64,000 bases of DNA from Rhizobium mesoamericanum STM3625 (GTDB lineage: Bacteria; Pseudomonadota; Alphaproteobacteria; Rhizobiales; Rhizobiaceae), in NCBI RefSeq assembly GCF_000312665.1, contig NZ_HF536772.1:1142382-1206381 (forward strand). The letters run 5' to 3'. A model generated the notes under the pieces. It was not told the origin of the DNA and did no database searches. It saw only the letters and a program-made list of their open reading frames with translations. The stretch's first letter is position 1, and every line of letters starts with the position of its first letter. This document shows, in pieces, positions 52,184 through 61,416 of the stretch. A program made the position numbers and the translations under genes.

Positions 52184-53086
52184 ATGGAAAGCCGCCGCGT
52201 CGATCTTGGGTGGTTGCGCATTTTCGCTGTAATCGGCAAGGCAGGGAGTCTGTCGGCGGCGGCAAGTGCTCTTGGCCTCACGCAGCCGGCGGTCAGCTAT
52301 CAGATTCGCCGTCTGGAAAAGCAGCTTGGTGTCAGCCTCTTGAAGCGCCAGCATCGAGGGGTGCAGCTAACGCCGGAAGGCCTGCGTCTGCTTGATATTG
52401 TAACGAGGAGCGTCACCGAGATCGACCAACTGGCGCGGAGTTTCCGCAACGAAACCGATCGACCAACCATCAGGCTGCATACCGATTATGCCTTTTCAGC
52501 GTTATGGCTCATCCCACGGATGCATGCGTTTCGCGCACTTCATCCAAACGTTGACATTCAGATTGTTGCGACACAACGAACATCGGCCGACCGCGCGGAC
52601 GACGGCGACGTCGCTGTGGTGTTCGGTACTCGATGGGAGTTCGAATGCCATCCCGTTCTGCTTCTGCCGGAAAGGGTCATGCCTGTCTGTACGCAAGGCT
52701 TCCTCGATCGCCATGGCGCCATCTCCACGCCGGCGGACCTTGCACGCGCACGCCTGATCCACCTCGACGCCGCGGAGCCGCCGCCTTGGTTCGACTGGCG
52801 GCGGTACTTTGCCGAACTCGGTGTCAGTCGCAATCCATACGCGGGGCAGGGCGATCTCAGCTTCAACACGTACTCCTTGGTCGTGCAGGCGGCGGTCGGC
52901 GAGCAGGGTGTTGCCATCGGATGGATGGGCCTCGTCGACGCGCTGCTCGGCTCAGGGATGCTGAAAACCGTGGGTCCAATGCTGGAAGCGCCGGATCGGG
53001 GCTACTGGCTATTGCCGCCGCGCAGAAGTGATGTTCAGAGCGATCTGCTTGCGACATGGCTGAAGGCAGAGGCGGGTATAAGCTGA
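52184..53086 (+). CDS. LysR family regulator of choline-sulfate use
   Basis: A 300-residue LysR regulator with the N-terminal winged helix (SLSAAASALGLTQPAVSYQIRRLEKQLGVSLL, about residues 22-53) and an effector-binding domain ending with PLLATWLKAEA. It is divergent from betC, which it probably activates with choline sulfate, as in the choline-sulfate-utilisation regulator family known from rhizobia. ATG 52184 has AAGGA-like sequence upstream (TCTAAGGATTTTTT). Convergent with otsA at its 3' end. Confidence 0.92.
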   Translation: MESRRVDLGWLRIFAVIGKAGSLSAAASALGLTQPAVSYQIRRLEKQLGVSLLKRQHRGVQLTPEGLRLLDIVTRSVTEIDQLARSFRNETDRPTIRLHTDYAFSALWLIPRMHAFRALHPNVDIQIVATQRTSADRADDGDVAVVFGTRWEFECHPVLLLPERVMPVCTQGFLDRHGAISTPADLARARLIHLDAAEPPPWFDWRRYFAELGVSRNPYAGQGDLSFNTYSLVVQAAVGEQGVAIGWMGLVDALLGSGMLKTVGPMLEAPDRGYWLLPPRRSDVQSDLLATWLKAEAGIS

Positions 53087-53094
53087 GCTTGCTC

Positions 53095-54471
53095 TTAGGC
53101 GGTCAAGTCGTTGAGGAAGTCGTCGCGCCAGCGAGACACGTCGTGTTCCATGAGGTAATCCATCATCCGCCGCCAGCGTTCCTGGCGCTCCTCGAGCGGC
53201 ATATTCAGGGCACGCGCCAGTGCGTTGGCGGTTCCTTCGATGTCATAGGGATTGACCAGCAACGCGCCGTTTTTCAATTCACGGGCTGCGCCGGCAAAGC
53301 GCGAAAGCACCAGTACGCCCGCATCCTCCGGGTCCTGCGCAGCCACATACTCCTTTGCCACGAGGTTCATGCCGTCGCGAAGCGGCGTGACCAGTCCGAC
53401 CTTGGCCAGCCGATAGAGACCTGCAAGGATCGGACGACTGACGGACCGGTTGATGTACCGGATCGGCACCCAGTCCACTGTACCCAAGGCGCCATTGACG
53501 CGACCTGCCTGCTCAGCGACGGTGCGCTGCATCTGTTCGTATTCCGGGACTTCCGAGCGCGACTTCGGCGTGATCTGGAGGTATGTGACCTTGCGCTGGT
53601 GGGCTGGATTGTTGACGATGAAGCGCTCGTATGCATCGAGCCGCTGGGTGATACCCTTCGAATAGTCGAGTCGGTCGACGCCTATAATGAGGTCGCGGTC
53701 CTTAACGCTCTGCCGCGCTCTCTGCACCATATGGTGGCTGCCAGCCTTTTTGGCGAATTCGGCAAAGGCAGCCGTTTCGATGCTGATGCCATAGGCTCCG
53801 CCCTTGAAAATCTTGCCATTTGCGGTGAAGCGGCCATCACCGATCGCGTCGCCCATATCCTCGCGACGAAGGCACCCGGCGAAGTTCTCGAGATCATGAT
53901 CGGTCTGAAAGCCGACGAGGTCGTAAGCCGCCAGGCCGTGCATGATCTCCTCATGGACCGGCATAGTGTAGAGCACATCGGCGGGCGGCCAGGGAATGTG
54001 CAGGAAGAAGCCTATACGGTTCCTGAAGCCCATCTGCCGCAATTCCGCGGCGAGCGGAATCAGATGGTAGTCATGCACCCAGATAATGTCGTCCGGCCGC
54101 AGCAGTGGCGCCAGCCGATGTGCGAAGAAGCGGTTGACGCGGAAATAACCCGCCATCTCCTTGCGGCCGTACTCCGCGAGATCCAGGCGGTAGTGACAGA
54201 TCGGCCAGAGCACGCGATTGGCGAACCCGTAATAATACTCTTCGACATCCTTGCCGGTGAGATCGGTCAATGCATAGGTGACCTTACCCTCTTCCGTCAG
54301 GGATAGGGGGCGGGGCTCGTCATTTTCGCTCGACTTGCCTGACCAGCCCATCCAGATGCCGCCGCGTTCCTCAAGTGCTGCCTTAAGCGCCACCGCCAAT
54401 CCGCCGGCGGATGCAGCGCCCTCTTTCACGGGAGCCGGCACGCGATTGGAGATGATAACGAGACGGGACAC
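53095..54471 (-). CDS. otsA: Trehalose-6-phosphate synthase
   Basis: A 458-residue GT20 glycosyltransferase making trehalose 6-phosphate from UDP-glucose and glucose 6-phosphate. Motifs are ISNRVPAP, SAGGLAVALKAAL, WVHDYHLIPLAAELR, DRLDYSKGI and PLRDGMNLVAKEYVAAQ. The GTG at 54471 (VSRLVIISNRVP) is the chosen start; it follows AGGAAAGGAACTTTT. It lies 40 bases after otsB. The pair gives trehalose as an osmoprotectant. Confidence 0.97.
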   Translation of the reverse strand: MSRLVIISNRVPAPVKEGAASAGGLAVALKAALEERGGIWMGWSGKSSENDEPRPLSLTEEGKVTYALTDLTGKDVEEYYYGFANRVLWPICHYRLDLAEYGRKEMAGYFRVNRFFAHRLAPLLRPDDIIWVHDYHLIPLAAELRQMGFRNRIGFFLHIPWPPADVLYTMPVHEEIMHGLAAYDLVGFQTDHDLENFAGCLRREDMGDAIGDGRFTANGKIFKGGAYGISIETAAFAEFAKKAGSHHMVQRARQSVKDRDLIIGVDRLDYSKGITQRLDAYERFIVNNPAHQRKVTYLQITPKSRSEVPEYEQMQRTVAEQAGRVNGALGTVDWVPIRYINRSVSRPILAGLYRLAKVGLVTPLRDGMNLVAKEYVAAQDPEDAGVLVLSRFAGAARELKNGALLVNPYDIEGTANALARALNMPLEERQERWRRMMDYLMEHDVSRWRDDFLNDLTA

Positions 54472-54511
54472 AAAAGTTCCTTTCCTGGGAAGACGGCGTG
54501 TCATGCCTGGA

Positions 54512-55306
54512 TCAAATGGCGAACTGCGCGATCAGTTCCCGCACCACCGATGCGGAAGGCAACGTCAGGGTGGCGGCGGTTTCAAAGAAAGCGCCGACCC
54601 GAACCGAGAGGCCGCCCCGGCGATTGGCTACGCGGAACATAGCCTCGTCGGTGACGTCATCACCGATCACGATCGGACGCCTGCCAACAAACGGTGGCAT
54701 CGAGAGAAACGCCTCGACGGCCTGTCCTTTGTCCGCGCTGGCAGGGCGGATCTCGAGGACCATCTTGCCTCGCTGCAGGGTCCAGTCCGGCCCGGCCCTG
54801 GTGAGCAGCCGCTCCATGATCGGCCCCACCTGCGCCTGCCGTTGCGGCGCCAGACGGTAGTGGGCGGCAACTGCCGCTCCCTTGTCTTCTATAAGCACGC
54901 CCTCCAGGCCTTCAGTCTCCTTGCGGAGATCCGCCTTTAGAACCTCGAAGGCGGCCGTCGTTTCTGCCTTTGCGACCTTGCCGTCTGGTCGGCGCAATTC
55001 GGCTCCGTGCAAGCCGGCCATCGGAAATCGAAATGGTGAGAACAACTCGTCAGCGTAGGCGAGCGCTCGCCCCGTGACCAAGGCAAGCGCGCCACCGAGC
55101 CTTCGCGACGCGATCTCAAGGCTTGCAGGCAGAAACGGCGGTACGACAATCGCATCAGGCACCTCGGCCAGATCGAGCAATGTCCCATCGATATCGAGAA
55201 AAAGGGCGCAATCTTGCGGGGAGGACGAAAGAGCGCTTAGCAGTTCCTTCTGCCCCGAAGCCGGTTGCGGCATCTTGGCAGAAAATGGCTCACAGGGGTA
55301 CGACAT
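54512..55306 (-). CDS. otsB: Trehalose-6-phosphate phosphatase
   Basis: A 264-residue HAD-type phosphatase that removes phosphate from trehalose 6-phosphate. The HAD motif I is FLDIDGTLLDLAEVP (near residue 36), later EIRPASADKGQAVEAFL and VGDDVTDEAMF form motifs III and IV. It is upstream of otsA, the usual rhizobial order. ATG start at 55306. Confidence 0.96.
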   Translation of the reverse strand: MSYPCEPFSAKMPQPASGQKELLSALSSSPQDCALFLDIDGTLLDLAEVPDAIVVPPFLPASLEIASRRLGGALALVTGRALAYADELFSPFRFPMAGLHGAELRRPDGKVAKAETTAAFEVLKADLRKETEGLEGVLIEDKGAAVAAHYRLAPQRQAQVGPIMERLLTRAGPDWTLQRGKMVLEIRPASADKGQAVEAFLSMPPFVGRRPIVIGDDVTDEAMFRVANRRGGLSVRVGAFFETAATLTLPSASVVRELIAQFAI

Positions 55307-55409
55307 GGTGACTTACCTATGTCGGGATCGGCTGAAGGCAACAGGTCCTAACTCAATAACGCGAGGAGATCTCAGATTTTATCGTGGAATCCGTGTACTG
55401 ATCAGCTGT

Positions 55410-56930
55410 TCATTCAGCCGGTGTTGTGCCCGAGTGCCCGGTGAAGAAGGCCCTGGCATCGGCGGTAAAGGTGGCGCGTTGGTCGGCCCGCGTGTAAAAC
55501 ATGTGTCCGCCCCGATAGACCTTCAGCGCCACCCGCTCGCCGTCAAGCGACGCAGGGAGATGGTCGACAACATAGCGGCTGACCCCATAGGGCGTCACAA
55601 GATCGCTATAGCCATGGACGATCAGCAGGCGGAATTTCGGATTGGCGGCAAGAAGTTGGCGGATATCGTCGGTAACGCTCGCCTGCCGCATGGAGCCGCC
55701 GCCGCGTCCGCCCCACTCCCACCTGCGACCGATATCGCCATCGAGCAGCGAATAAGTCAGGTCGGTCTTAAAGGCGAGTTCACTGCGCGCATAGTCGGCG
55801 AAGGCCCCGCCATATGCGCGGGTGAAGCCGTCGAGGATCGCGTCCTCGCCACGATCGGAGTCTGACTCTGGATAAGGATCGGGCGTCGAGAACGCCGCGT
55901 CGTAGGGGCTGACGACTCGTCCGTCCTCGGCTGATTTCTTGGCATAAGCATTTGCGAGGAAGCCGCGGTTCTTCGCCACGACATCTTCGTGAATGCCGGT
56001 CATGCTCGCAATCTTTCCGTAAAAGGCTTTGGCCGCGTCACCGGTCGGCGCAGGGCCGGCGAGCGTTGTGAGATAGTCGCCAAGGGCAAATCTCTCAGCT
56101 TCTTTTTGCTGTGTTTCATCGAACGCGTTGTGTCTGTCCATATTCGCTGCGGCAAGCGAGGGGAGCTCGAGTGCCGCGCCAAGCGCAAACTGATCGGCGT
56201 TGAACATTAGTTGCCCCTCGAGCAGCGGCGAAAGCATGATCGCGCCAGAGACGATGATGCCTTGGCTGTCCTTCAGAGCGCCTGCGACTTTGGCGGCTCG
56301 AAAGCCGCCATAGCTCTCGCCGAGAAGATACTTGGGCGAGCCGGATCGATTGTTGTGAGCGACGTAAAGAGCGATCGCCTTCGCAATGCTCTCGGCGTCG
56401 GAATTGACGTTGTAGTATTTGGAGGCGTCGTCGGCCTTGGCGGTCCGGCTCCAGCCCGTTCCGATTGGGTCGATGAATACAAGATCGGTAAAGTCGAGCC
56501 AGGTGTCCGGGTTGTCGATCAATCTTGCTTCGGCCCCGTCGTCGCCGCTCGGGCCGAAGTCCAGGATACGCGGCCCCATAAGGCCGAGATGCAGGAATGC
56601 CGAAGCGGCACCGGGGCCGCCATTGAAGGCAAAGGTCAGCGGACGGTCTGGGGCTCCGTTCTTCGCGACATAGGCCGTGTAGAATATGGCGCCTGTTTTA
56701 ACGCCGTCTAGTGCGAAGAGATCCAGCGTCCCGGCCGTGGCCACATAGTCGAGGGACCGCTCGCCGATCCTTATTGTGTGGCGGGTGACCGAGTCATCAG
56801 GCAACAGCCTGAGCACCCCATCGCCCGGTGAACCTTGTGGGGCAGGTTCGCTCCGACCCTCCTGCGACATGGCGGGAGCGAGCGGCCAAAGCAAGGCTGT
56901 TGCGAGCAGAATGGCGGATAGAAACCGCAA
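55410..56930 (-). CDS. Peptidase S10 (serine carboxypeptidase-like) family protein
   Basis: A 506-residue exported alpha/beta hydrolase of the S10 family. The nucleophile elbow GESYGG, the Asp in HGYSDLVTPYG and the His in RGGHMFYT form the expected triad, and FNGGPGAASAFLHLGLMGP is the conserved oxyanion block. The start is read as TTG at 56930, which has CGGAGG eight bases before it and yields a signal peptide (LRFLSAILLATALLWPLAPA). Longer frames from 56975 or 57020 are possible. It may cleave C-terminal residues of periplasmic peptides; the substrate is unknown. Confidence 0.88.
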   Translation of the reverse strand: MRFLSAILLATALLWPLAPAMSQEGRSEPAPQGSPGDGVLRLLPDDSVTRHTIRIGERSLDYVATAGTLDLFALDGVKTGAIFYTAYVAKNGAPDRPLTFAFNGGPGAASAFLHLGLMGPRILDFGPSGDDGAEARLIDNPDTWLDFTDLVFIDPIGTGWSRTAKADDASKYYNVNSDAESIAKAIALYVAHNNRSGSPKYLLGESYGGFRAAKVAGALKDSQGIIVSGAIMLSPLLEGQLMFNADQFALGAALELPSLAAANMDRHNAFDETQQKEAERFALGDYLTTLAGPAPTGDAAKAFYGKIASMTGIHEDVVAKNRGFLANAYAKKSAEDGRVVSPYDAAFSTPDPYPESDSDRGEDAILDGFTRAYGGAFADYARSELAFKTDLTYSLLDGDIGRRWEWGGRGGGSMRQASVTDDIRQLLAANPKFRLLIVHGYSDLVTPYGVSRYVVDHLPASLDGERVALKVYRGGHMFYTRADQRATFTADARAFFTGHSGTTPAE

Positions 56931-57016
56931 AACTTGTCCTCCGACGAAAGGGGCACTGAGGCGCCAGCCTAGCATCGGCCCGGTGGGGGAGAAATCAACA
57001 GATGGTGAGGCAGGCG

Positions 57017-58309
57017 TCATCTAGCCTTCTCGATCGTCCACACATTTACGTATTGCGCGCGTCCGGCATTCCAGCCATTGATCGCCGCGCCAGCGCCAAG
57101 CACGACGAAAAGCACCGCTGACCAGGCAAAGCTGCCGGTCCAGCTGCGGATCAGCCCGACCACGAGAGGACCGATCGCGGCAAGGAGGTAGCCGACGCAC
57201 TGTGCCATGCCGGAAAGGTGTGCCGCGACATGCGAATCGCGGGACCGCAGCACAATCGTCGTCATGGCCACGGCGATCAGGCCGCCCTGGCCGATTCCCT
57301 GCAGCACGGCCCAGACCCAGACGGTTGAGAGCGGCGCAAACAGCAGACCGAACAATGCAACGACAGCAAGGGCGCAGAGTGACGCGTTGATCACCCGCTG
57401 GTCCTTGCCCCTTACCGCGATCTGCGGGGCAACGAGGCATGCTGCGGCCTGAACCATCACCGATACCGAAACGATCGCTCCGGCAGTAACGCCGTCGACG
57501 CCCCGTTCACGCAGGATCGGACCAAGCCAGCCGAAAACGCAATAGGCCAGCGCCGACTGCAGCCCCATGAAAAGCGTGACCCGCCAGGCCAGACGGTCGC
57601 ACCAGAGCCCCTGGACAGAAAAGCCGGTGCGCTTGATCTGCTTCCTCGTGGACAGCACTTGCGGCAACCAGATGATCGCGACAATCAGCGCGGGTAGTCC
57701 CCACCCGGCAAGCGCGCCGGAGAGAGAGCCGCTAAGAATGCGCTCGAGCGGCAGCGTGAAACCCGCAGCGCTTGCCGCGCCGGCGCAAAGCGCCATCGTG
57801 TAGAAGCCGGTCATCAGCGCGGCGCGATCGGGAAAGTCACGCTTGACCAAGCCCGGCAGCAACACGTTCCCGACAGCAATGCAGGCGCCGGCAAGCGCAG
57901 TGCCGACGAAGAGGAGCGGAATCGAGGAGAGACCGCGGAGAGCTGTCCCGAGCGCCAGCAGAATGAGTACGCCCAGCAGTGTACGCTCGGCGCCGATCCG
58001 CTGAGCAAGCCGAGGTGCCAGCGGCGAAAAGGCGCCGAGGCAGACGACGGGCAGGGTGGTCAGCAGGCTGGCGCCGACCGACGAGAGGCCGAGCTCCTTC
58101 TTGATTTCGGGCAACAGAGCGGAGGCACTGGAAAAGACAGGACGAAGGTTGAAAGCAATCAGAACGAGGCTTGCCCCGAGCAGAAATCGTGCCGCGGCGC
58201 CGCTGCCAACCGGCGGCTGCGGCTGCGGGACGCTGTCCGCTTCGGCATCGATGAGCTGTTCGCCCGTTAGATCGTAAGCGAAGGTAGGATCCTGAAGGGG
58301 CGCTATCAT
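57017..58309 (-). CDS. MFS transporter, CynX/NimT-type
   Basis: A 430-residue twelve-segment facilitator. The stretch LIAFNLRPVFSSASALLPEIKKELGLSSVGASLLTTLPVVCLG and LAPRLAQRIGAERTL are characteristic of the CynX/NimT (cyanate and 2-nitroimidazole) branch. An N-terminal cytoplasmic extension of about 40 residues precedes the first membrane segment. Its ATG overlaps the end of the GntR regulator gene by four bases, so both are co-transcribed and the transporter is probably controlled by the regulator. The substrate is unknown. Confidence 0.9.
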   Translation of the reverse strand: MIAPLQDPTFAYDLTGEQLIDAEADSVPQPQPPVGSGAAARFLLGASLVLIAFNLRPVFSSASALLPEIKKELGLSSVGASLLTTLPVVCLGAFSPLAPRLAQRIGAERTLLGVLILLALGTALRGLSSIPLLFVGTALAGACIAVGNVLLPGLVKRDFPDRAALMTGFYTMALCAGAASAAGFTLPLERILSGSLSGALAGWGLPALIVAIIWLPQVLSTRKQIKRTGFSVQGLWCDRLAWRVTLFMGLQSALAYCVFGWLGPILRERGVDGVTAGAIVSVSVMVQAAACLVAPQIAVRGKDQRVINASLCALAVVALFGLLFAPLSTVWVWAVLQGIGQGGLIAVAMTTIVLRSRDSHVAAHLSGMAQCVGYLLAAIGPLVVGLIRSWTGSFAWSAVLFVVLGAGAAINGWNAGRAQYVNVWTIEKAR

Positions 58310-58995
58310 GAATGAAGCATCCGGTCGAGAGCACTGATGACGGGGGCCATGAAGCGGCGAACGGCTGCATCGGCCTGTTGCGGATCGCCGGTGGCGATCG
58401 CGTCGATGATGTCGGCATGCGCCCGCATATCAGGTTCGGGAATCTCAGCATCCAAAGTCGCCTCAATCGTTTCGGCAATCGAGGCGGAAAAGAATTGATA
58501 GATTTCGATCATCGCACGGTTGGCGCTGGCAGCAATAATCGCCTTGTGGACGGCAAGATCTCGCTCGACGAAGGCGCTCTTGTCGCCACCTTCGAAATTG
58601 CCTCGGTGTGCAAGAAGTAACCGTAACTCTGCAATGATCTCAGGGGTTTGTCGTACCGCAGCCAGTCGCGCGGCCTCGACATCGAGCGCGCACCGCGCTT
58701 CAAAGAGATCGCGCAGACTAGCGCGGCGTGCCATCGTGAGCGGAAGCCGTGTGTCCGTGGTCGAGAGCACGTAGGTTCCAGAGCCCTGGCGCGTCTCGAG
58801 CAGCCCTTGCGACACCAGCACCCGCACCGCCTCGCGGACTGTGCCGCGGCTGACGGACAGCATGGACGACAGCGTCGCCTCGTTGGGCAATTTCTCGCCG
58901 ACGGCCCACCTTTTTCCCAGGATCTCGGCGCGGATTGCCTCAATGGCGGTGTCCGCAAGCCTCGTTTTTGCGAGTGGTTCCATCATCCTATTCAT
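58306..58995 (-). CDS. FadR-type GntR family transcriptional regulator
   Basis: A 229-residue regulator with an N-terminal winged helix (GEKLPNEATLSSMLSVSRGTVREAVRVLVSQGLLETRQGSGTYV) and a C-terminal all-helical FCD ligand domain (DLFEARCALDVEAARLAA, DLAVHKAIIAAS with metal-binding Asp/His). The ATG at 58995 is preferred; a TTG in the next codon upstream has no support. It lies before the MFS gene with a four-base overlap. It would act as repressor for a carboxylate. Confidence 0.92.
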   Translation of the reverse strand: MNRMMEPLAKTRLADTAIEAIRAEILGKRWAVGEKLPNEATLSSMLSVSRGTVREAVRVLVSQGLLETRQGSGTYVLSTTDTRLPLTMARRASLRDLFEARCALDVEAARLAAVRQTPEIIAELRLLLAHRGNFEGGDKSAFVERDLAVHKAIIAASANRAMIEIYQFFSASIAETIEATLDAEIPEPDMRAHADIIDAIATGDPQQADAAVRRFMAPVISALDRMLHS

Positions 58996-59056
58996 CAAAT
59001 CATCTGATGACCTTAAGAATACTTCGGAAGCATGGTCTTCGTCAATGCTGTGTCGA

Positions 59057-59090
59057 AAATGGAAAAGGGCCGCGTGAAGCGACCCTTTCC
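59057..59090 (-). terminator. Terminator after the 23-codon ORF and before the GntR gene
   Basis: On the minus strand GGAAAGGGTCGC and GCGGCCCTTTTCC form a stem with one mismatch and a short loop, followed by ATTTTCG. It lies between the 23-codon ORF and the gntR-MFS operon, so it ends the small transcript or acts as an attenuator. Confidence 0.7.
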
Positions 59091-59115
59091 ATGAGTTCTG
59101 GCCCTATAAATGGCC

Positions 59116-59133
59116 GGACCGTCAAAGCGGTCC
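59116..59133. other. Small hairpin between the 23-codon ORF and the terminator
   Basis: GGACCG-TCAAAG-CGGTCC is a perfect six-base stem with a six-base loop, 13 bases after the stop of the 23-codon ORF. It may be part of an RNA structure with the terminator further on. Confidence 0.5.
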
Positions 59134-59146
59134 TAGGAAGGTGGGG

Positions 59147-59218
59147 TTAGAGCGAGGGCTGCCTCGCTTTCGTCACCACTTCCATGCCTTTTACGAGGTC
59201 TGAAATCTCATTAGACAT
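59147..59218 (-). CDS. Very short ORF (23 residues) with an almost ideal ribosome binding site
   Basis: The ORF reads MSNEISDLVKGM then EVVTKARQPSL and a stop. The sequence AGGAAGGTGAT, nearly the perfect anti-16S complement, lies four bases before ATG 59218. A hairpin and a rho-independent terminator follow within 90 bases. No database comparison was possible. The peptide has no membrane segment. It may be a translated small RNA, a leader peptide for the gntR operon, or a peptide gene. Confidence 0.5.
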   Translation of the reverse strand: MSNEISDLVKGMEVVTKARQPSL

Positions 59219-59432
59219 TGGATCACCTTCCTTTCGTTCTGTTGTCGATGAGAAGAAGGTAGGATGATTCGCTCGCGATGCAAGAAAAAATTCCGCCCAA
59301 GATCTCGCCATAACTTCCGGGCTACGTGATTTCATCTCCGCGCCGCTGGCAACACTGTAATGTTTTAAAACGGTTATTGCCGTATGGCATCGACACGCAG
59401 CTTCAGCATCAAGGCCTGTGGATTAAACCGGC

Positions 59433-60344
59433 TCAATGTGCTGCCTTGATGAACGTGCCGTTCTGCAGTTCTCGCATCGCCTTCATGATCTCCTCTCGCG
59501 AGTTCATGACGATCGGCCCGTGCCAGGCGACGGGCTCTTCGATCGGCTTGCCCGAAACGAGCAGAAAGCGGACGCCGTCGTCGCCGGCCTGTACGGTTAC
59601 CTCATCACCGCTGTCGAAGACGACCAGGGTTCGGTTGCCGGACATGTCGCGGATGTTCAACTCTTCACCGTTGACCTCCTTCTCGACACGGATGCCGAGC
59701 GGCTTGGAGGCGTCGCGGAACGTGCCGGAGCCTGCGAAGACATAGGCAAAGGCGTTGCGGTAGGTATCGACCGGCAGGCGCTTCTTCTTGCCTGGCGGCA
59801 CCGAGACATCAAGATAAATCGGTTCGGCTGCCACGCCGTCGACCGGGCCCGCCTTGCCCCAGAAGTCGCCGCAGATCACGCGAACGGCCGTGCCGTCGTC
59901 ATCGACCACAACAGGAATGTCGGCGGACTTTACGTCCTGATAACGCGGCGCCGTCATCTTCAGCGAGGAGGGCAGGTTGGCCCAGAGCTGGAAACCGTGC
60001 ATCCGTCCGGCAAAGTCGCCCTTTGGCATCTCCTGGTGCATGATGCCGCTTCCAGCCGTCATCCACTGGATGTCGCCGGCGCTCAGCAGACCGCGATTGC
60101 CGAGGCTGTCCCCGTGCTCCACCGTGCCGGCGAGCACATAGGTGATCGTCTCGATGCCGCGGTGCGGATGCCAGGGAAAGCCGCGAATATATTCCGCCGG
60201 ATTGTCGTTGCGGAAATCGTCCATCATCAGGAATGGATCGGTCATCGACGGATCTCCGAAGCCGAAGACGCGATGCAGCTTTACGCCGGCGCCTTCCATA
60301 GTCGGCGTTGCAGTGCTCATATGCTTTACGGGACGGATCGACAT
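59433..60344 (-). CDS. Pirin family protein
   Basis: A 303-residue bicupin of the pirin family. The N-terminal cupin has the metal site FPWHPHRGIETITYVLAG with His-x-His and later a Glu-His pair in EMPKGDFAGRMHGFQLW. Pirins can act as quercetinases or redox-sensitive regulators. The ATG at 60344 (MSIRPVKHM) has GAGAGGATGCC before it, while an upstream frame opens at 60386. It is convergent with no near gene on the same strand and lies alone. Confidence 0.94.
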   Translation of the reverse strand: MSIRPVKHMSTATPTMEGAGVKLHRVFGFGDPSMTDPFLMMDDFRNDNPAEYIRGFPWHPHRGIETITYVLAGTVEHGDSLGNRGLLSAGDIQWMTAGSGIMHQEMPKGDFAGRMHGFQLWANLPSSLKMTAPRYQDVKSADIPVVVDDDGTAVRVICGDFWGKAGPVDGVAAEPIYLDVSVPPGKKKRLPVDTYRNAFAYVFAGSGTFRDASKPLGIRVEKEVNGEELNIRDMSGNRTLVVFDSGDEVTVQAGDDGVRFLLVSGKPIEEPVAWHGPIVMNSREEIMKAMRELQNGTFIKAAH

Positions 60345-60606
60345 GGCATCCTCTCGAAGGTTCAACTTGACCGGAAATATAGCCATCGAGCCGGCCTCTG
60401 CGAAACCGGCAGAGGCGGGAACGCACTGTTCACAAAAGAAGATGCGGCATCGCGCAATGTGATCGCGCCATCCGCCAGAAATTTGTCATCTTCTGCTTGC
60501 AAGCCACGGCGCGGTTCAGATCTTATTAACCATCAGATTCGACAATCATTGTCGCGTTTCAGCATTCTCCCGCCTCCAACAGCGCGGGTTCCGGAGTGGA
60601 AAAAGC

Positions 60607-61416
60607 ATGTGTCGCTGGGCAGCCTATCGCGGAGACCCCCTCTATCTGGAGGAGCTGGTGTCTTCGCCCGCGCACTCCCTGATCGAGCAATCGCATTGCG
60701 CCACCCGCGCCAAGACCCCCACCAACGGCGATGGCTTTGGCATCGCCTGGTACGGCGACCGCCCGGAACCGGGACGCTACCGCGACACATTGCCGGCCTG
60801 GTCCGATTGCAATCTCAAGAGCCTTGCACGGCAGATCCGTTCACCTTTGTTCCTCGCGCACGTGCGCGCGGCGACGGGCGGCGGTACTCGTCGTGACAAC
60901 TGTCACCCTTTCACCTTCGGCATCTGGTCCTTCATGCACAACGGCCAGATCTCAGGCTTTGAACGGCTGCGCCGCCCGATGGAGGCCATGCTGGATGACG
61001 AACTCTTCAATGCCCGCGGCGGGACGACTGATTCCGAACTGATGTTTTTGCTCGCCCTCCAGTTCGGTCTACAGCAGACGCCGGTGGCTGCGATGACGGA
61101 GATGATCCGCTTCGTTGAAGGCCTTGCCGCGAAGCTGCTTGGATCGGTGTTGTTGCGCTATACGGCAGCCTTTTCCGATGGCAAGGCGCTCTATGCGATC
61201 CGCTATGCGACGGACCGAAAGGCGCCGACACTTTACGCCTCACCGCTCGGCAAGGGTTATTGCCTGGTGTCGGAACCGCTAAATGATGACGTCGATGCCT
61301 GGGCGGAAATCCCGGATGGCAGCGCCGTTACGCTCGGCGACAATGGTCTCGATATCGCACCGTTTCGTCCGGCTCAGGCAGTCTTAAAGGCCGCCCCGAT
61401 CGCGGTCAGCGCTTGA
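60607..61416 (+). CDS. Class II glutamine amidotransferase-like protein
   Basis: A 269-residue Ntn-type amidotransferase. The N-terminal nucleophile is Cys2 after Met removal (MCRWAAYRGDPLYLEELV), followed by TPTNGDGFGIAWYGDRPEPG and LFLAHVRAATGGG, which are conserved in YafJ/EgtC-like members. It probably hydrolyses a gamma-glutamyl amide, but the substrate is unknown. It overlaps coaBC at the 3' end by eleven bases, convergent. Confidence 0.9.
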   Translation: MCRWAAYRGDPLYLEELVSSPAHSLIEQSHCATRAKTPTNGDGFGIAWYGDRPEPGRYRDTLPAWSDCNLKSLARQIRSPLFLAHVRAATGGGTRRDNCHPFTFGIWSFMHNGQISGFERLRRPMEAMLDDELFNARGGTTDSELMFLLALQFGLQQTPVAAMTEMIRFVEGLAAKLLGSVLLRYTAAFSDGKALYAIRYATDRKAPTLYASPLGKGYCLVSEPLNDDVDAWAEIPDGSAVTLGDNGLDIAPFRPAQAVLKAAPIAVSA

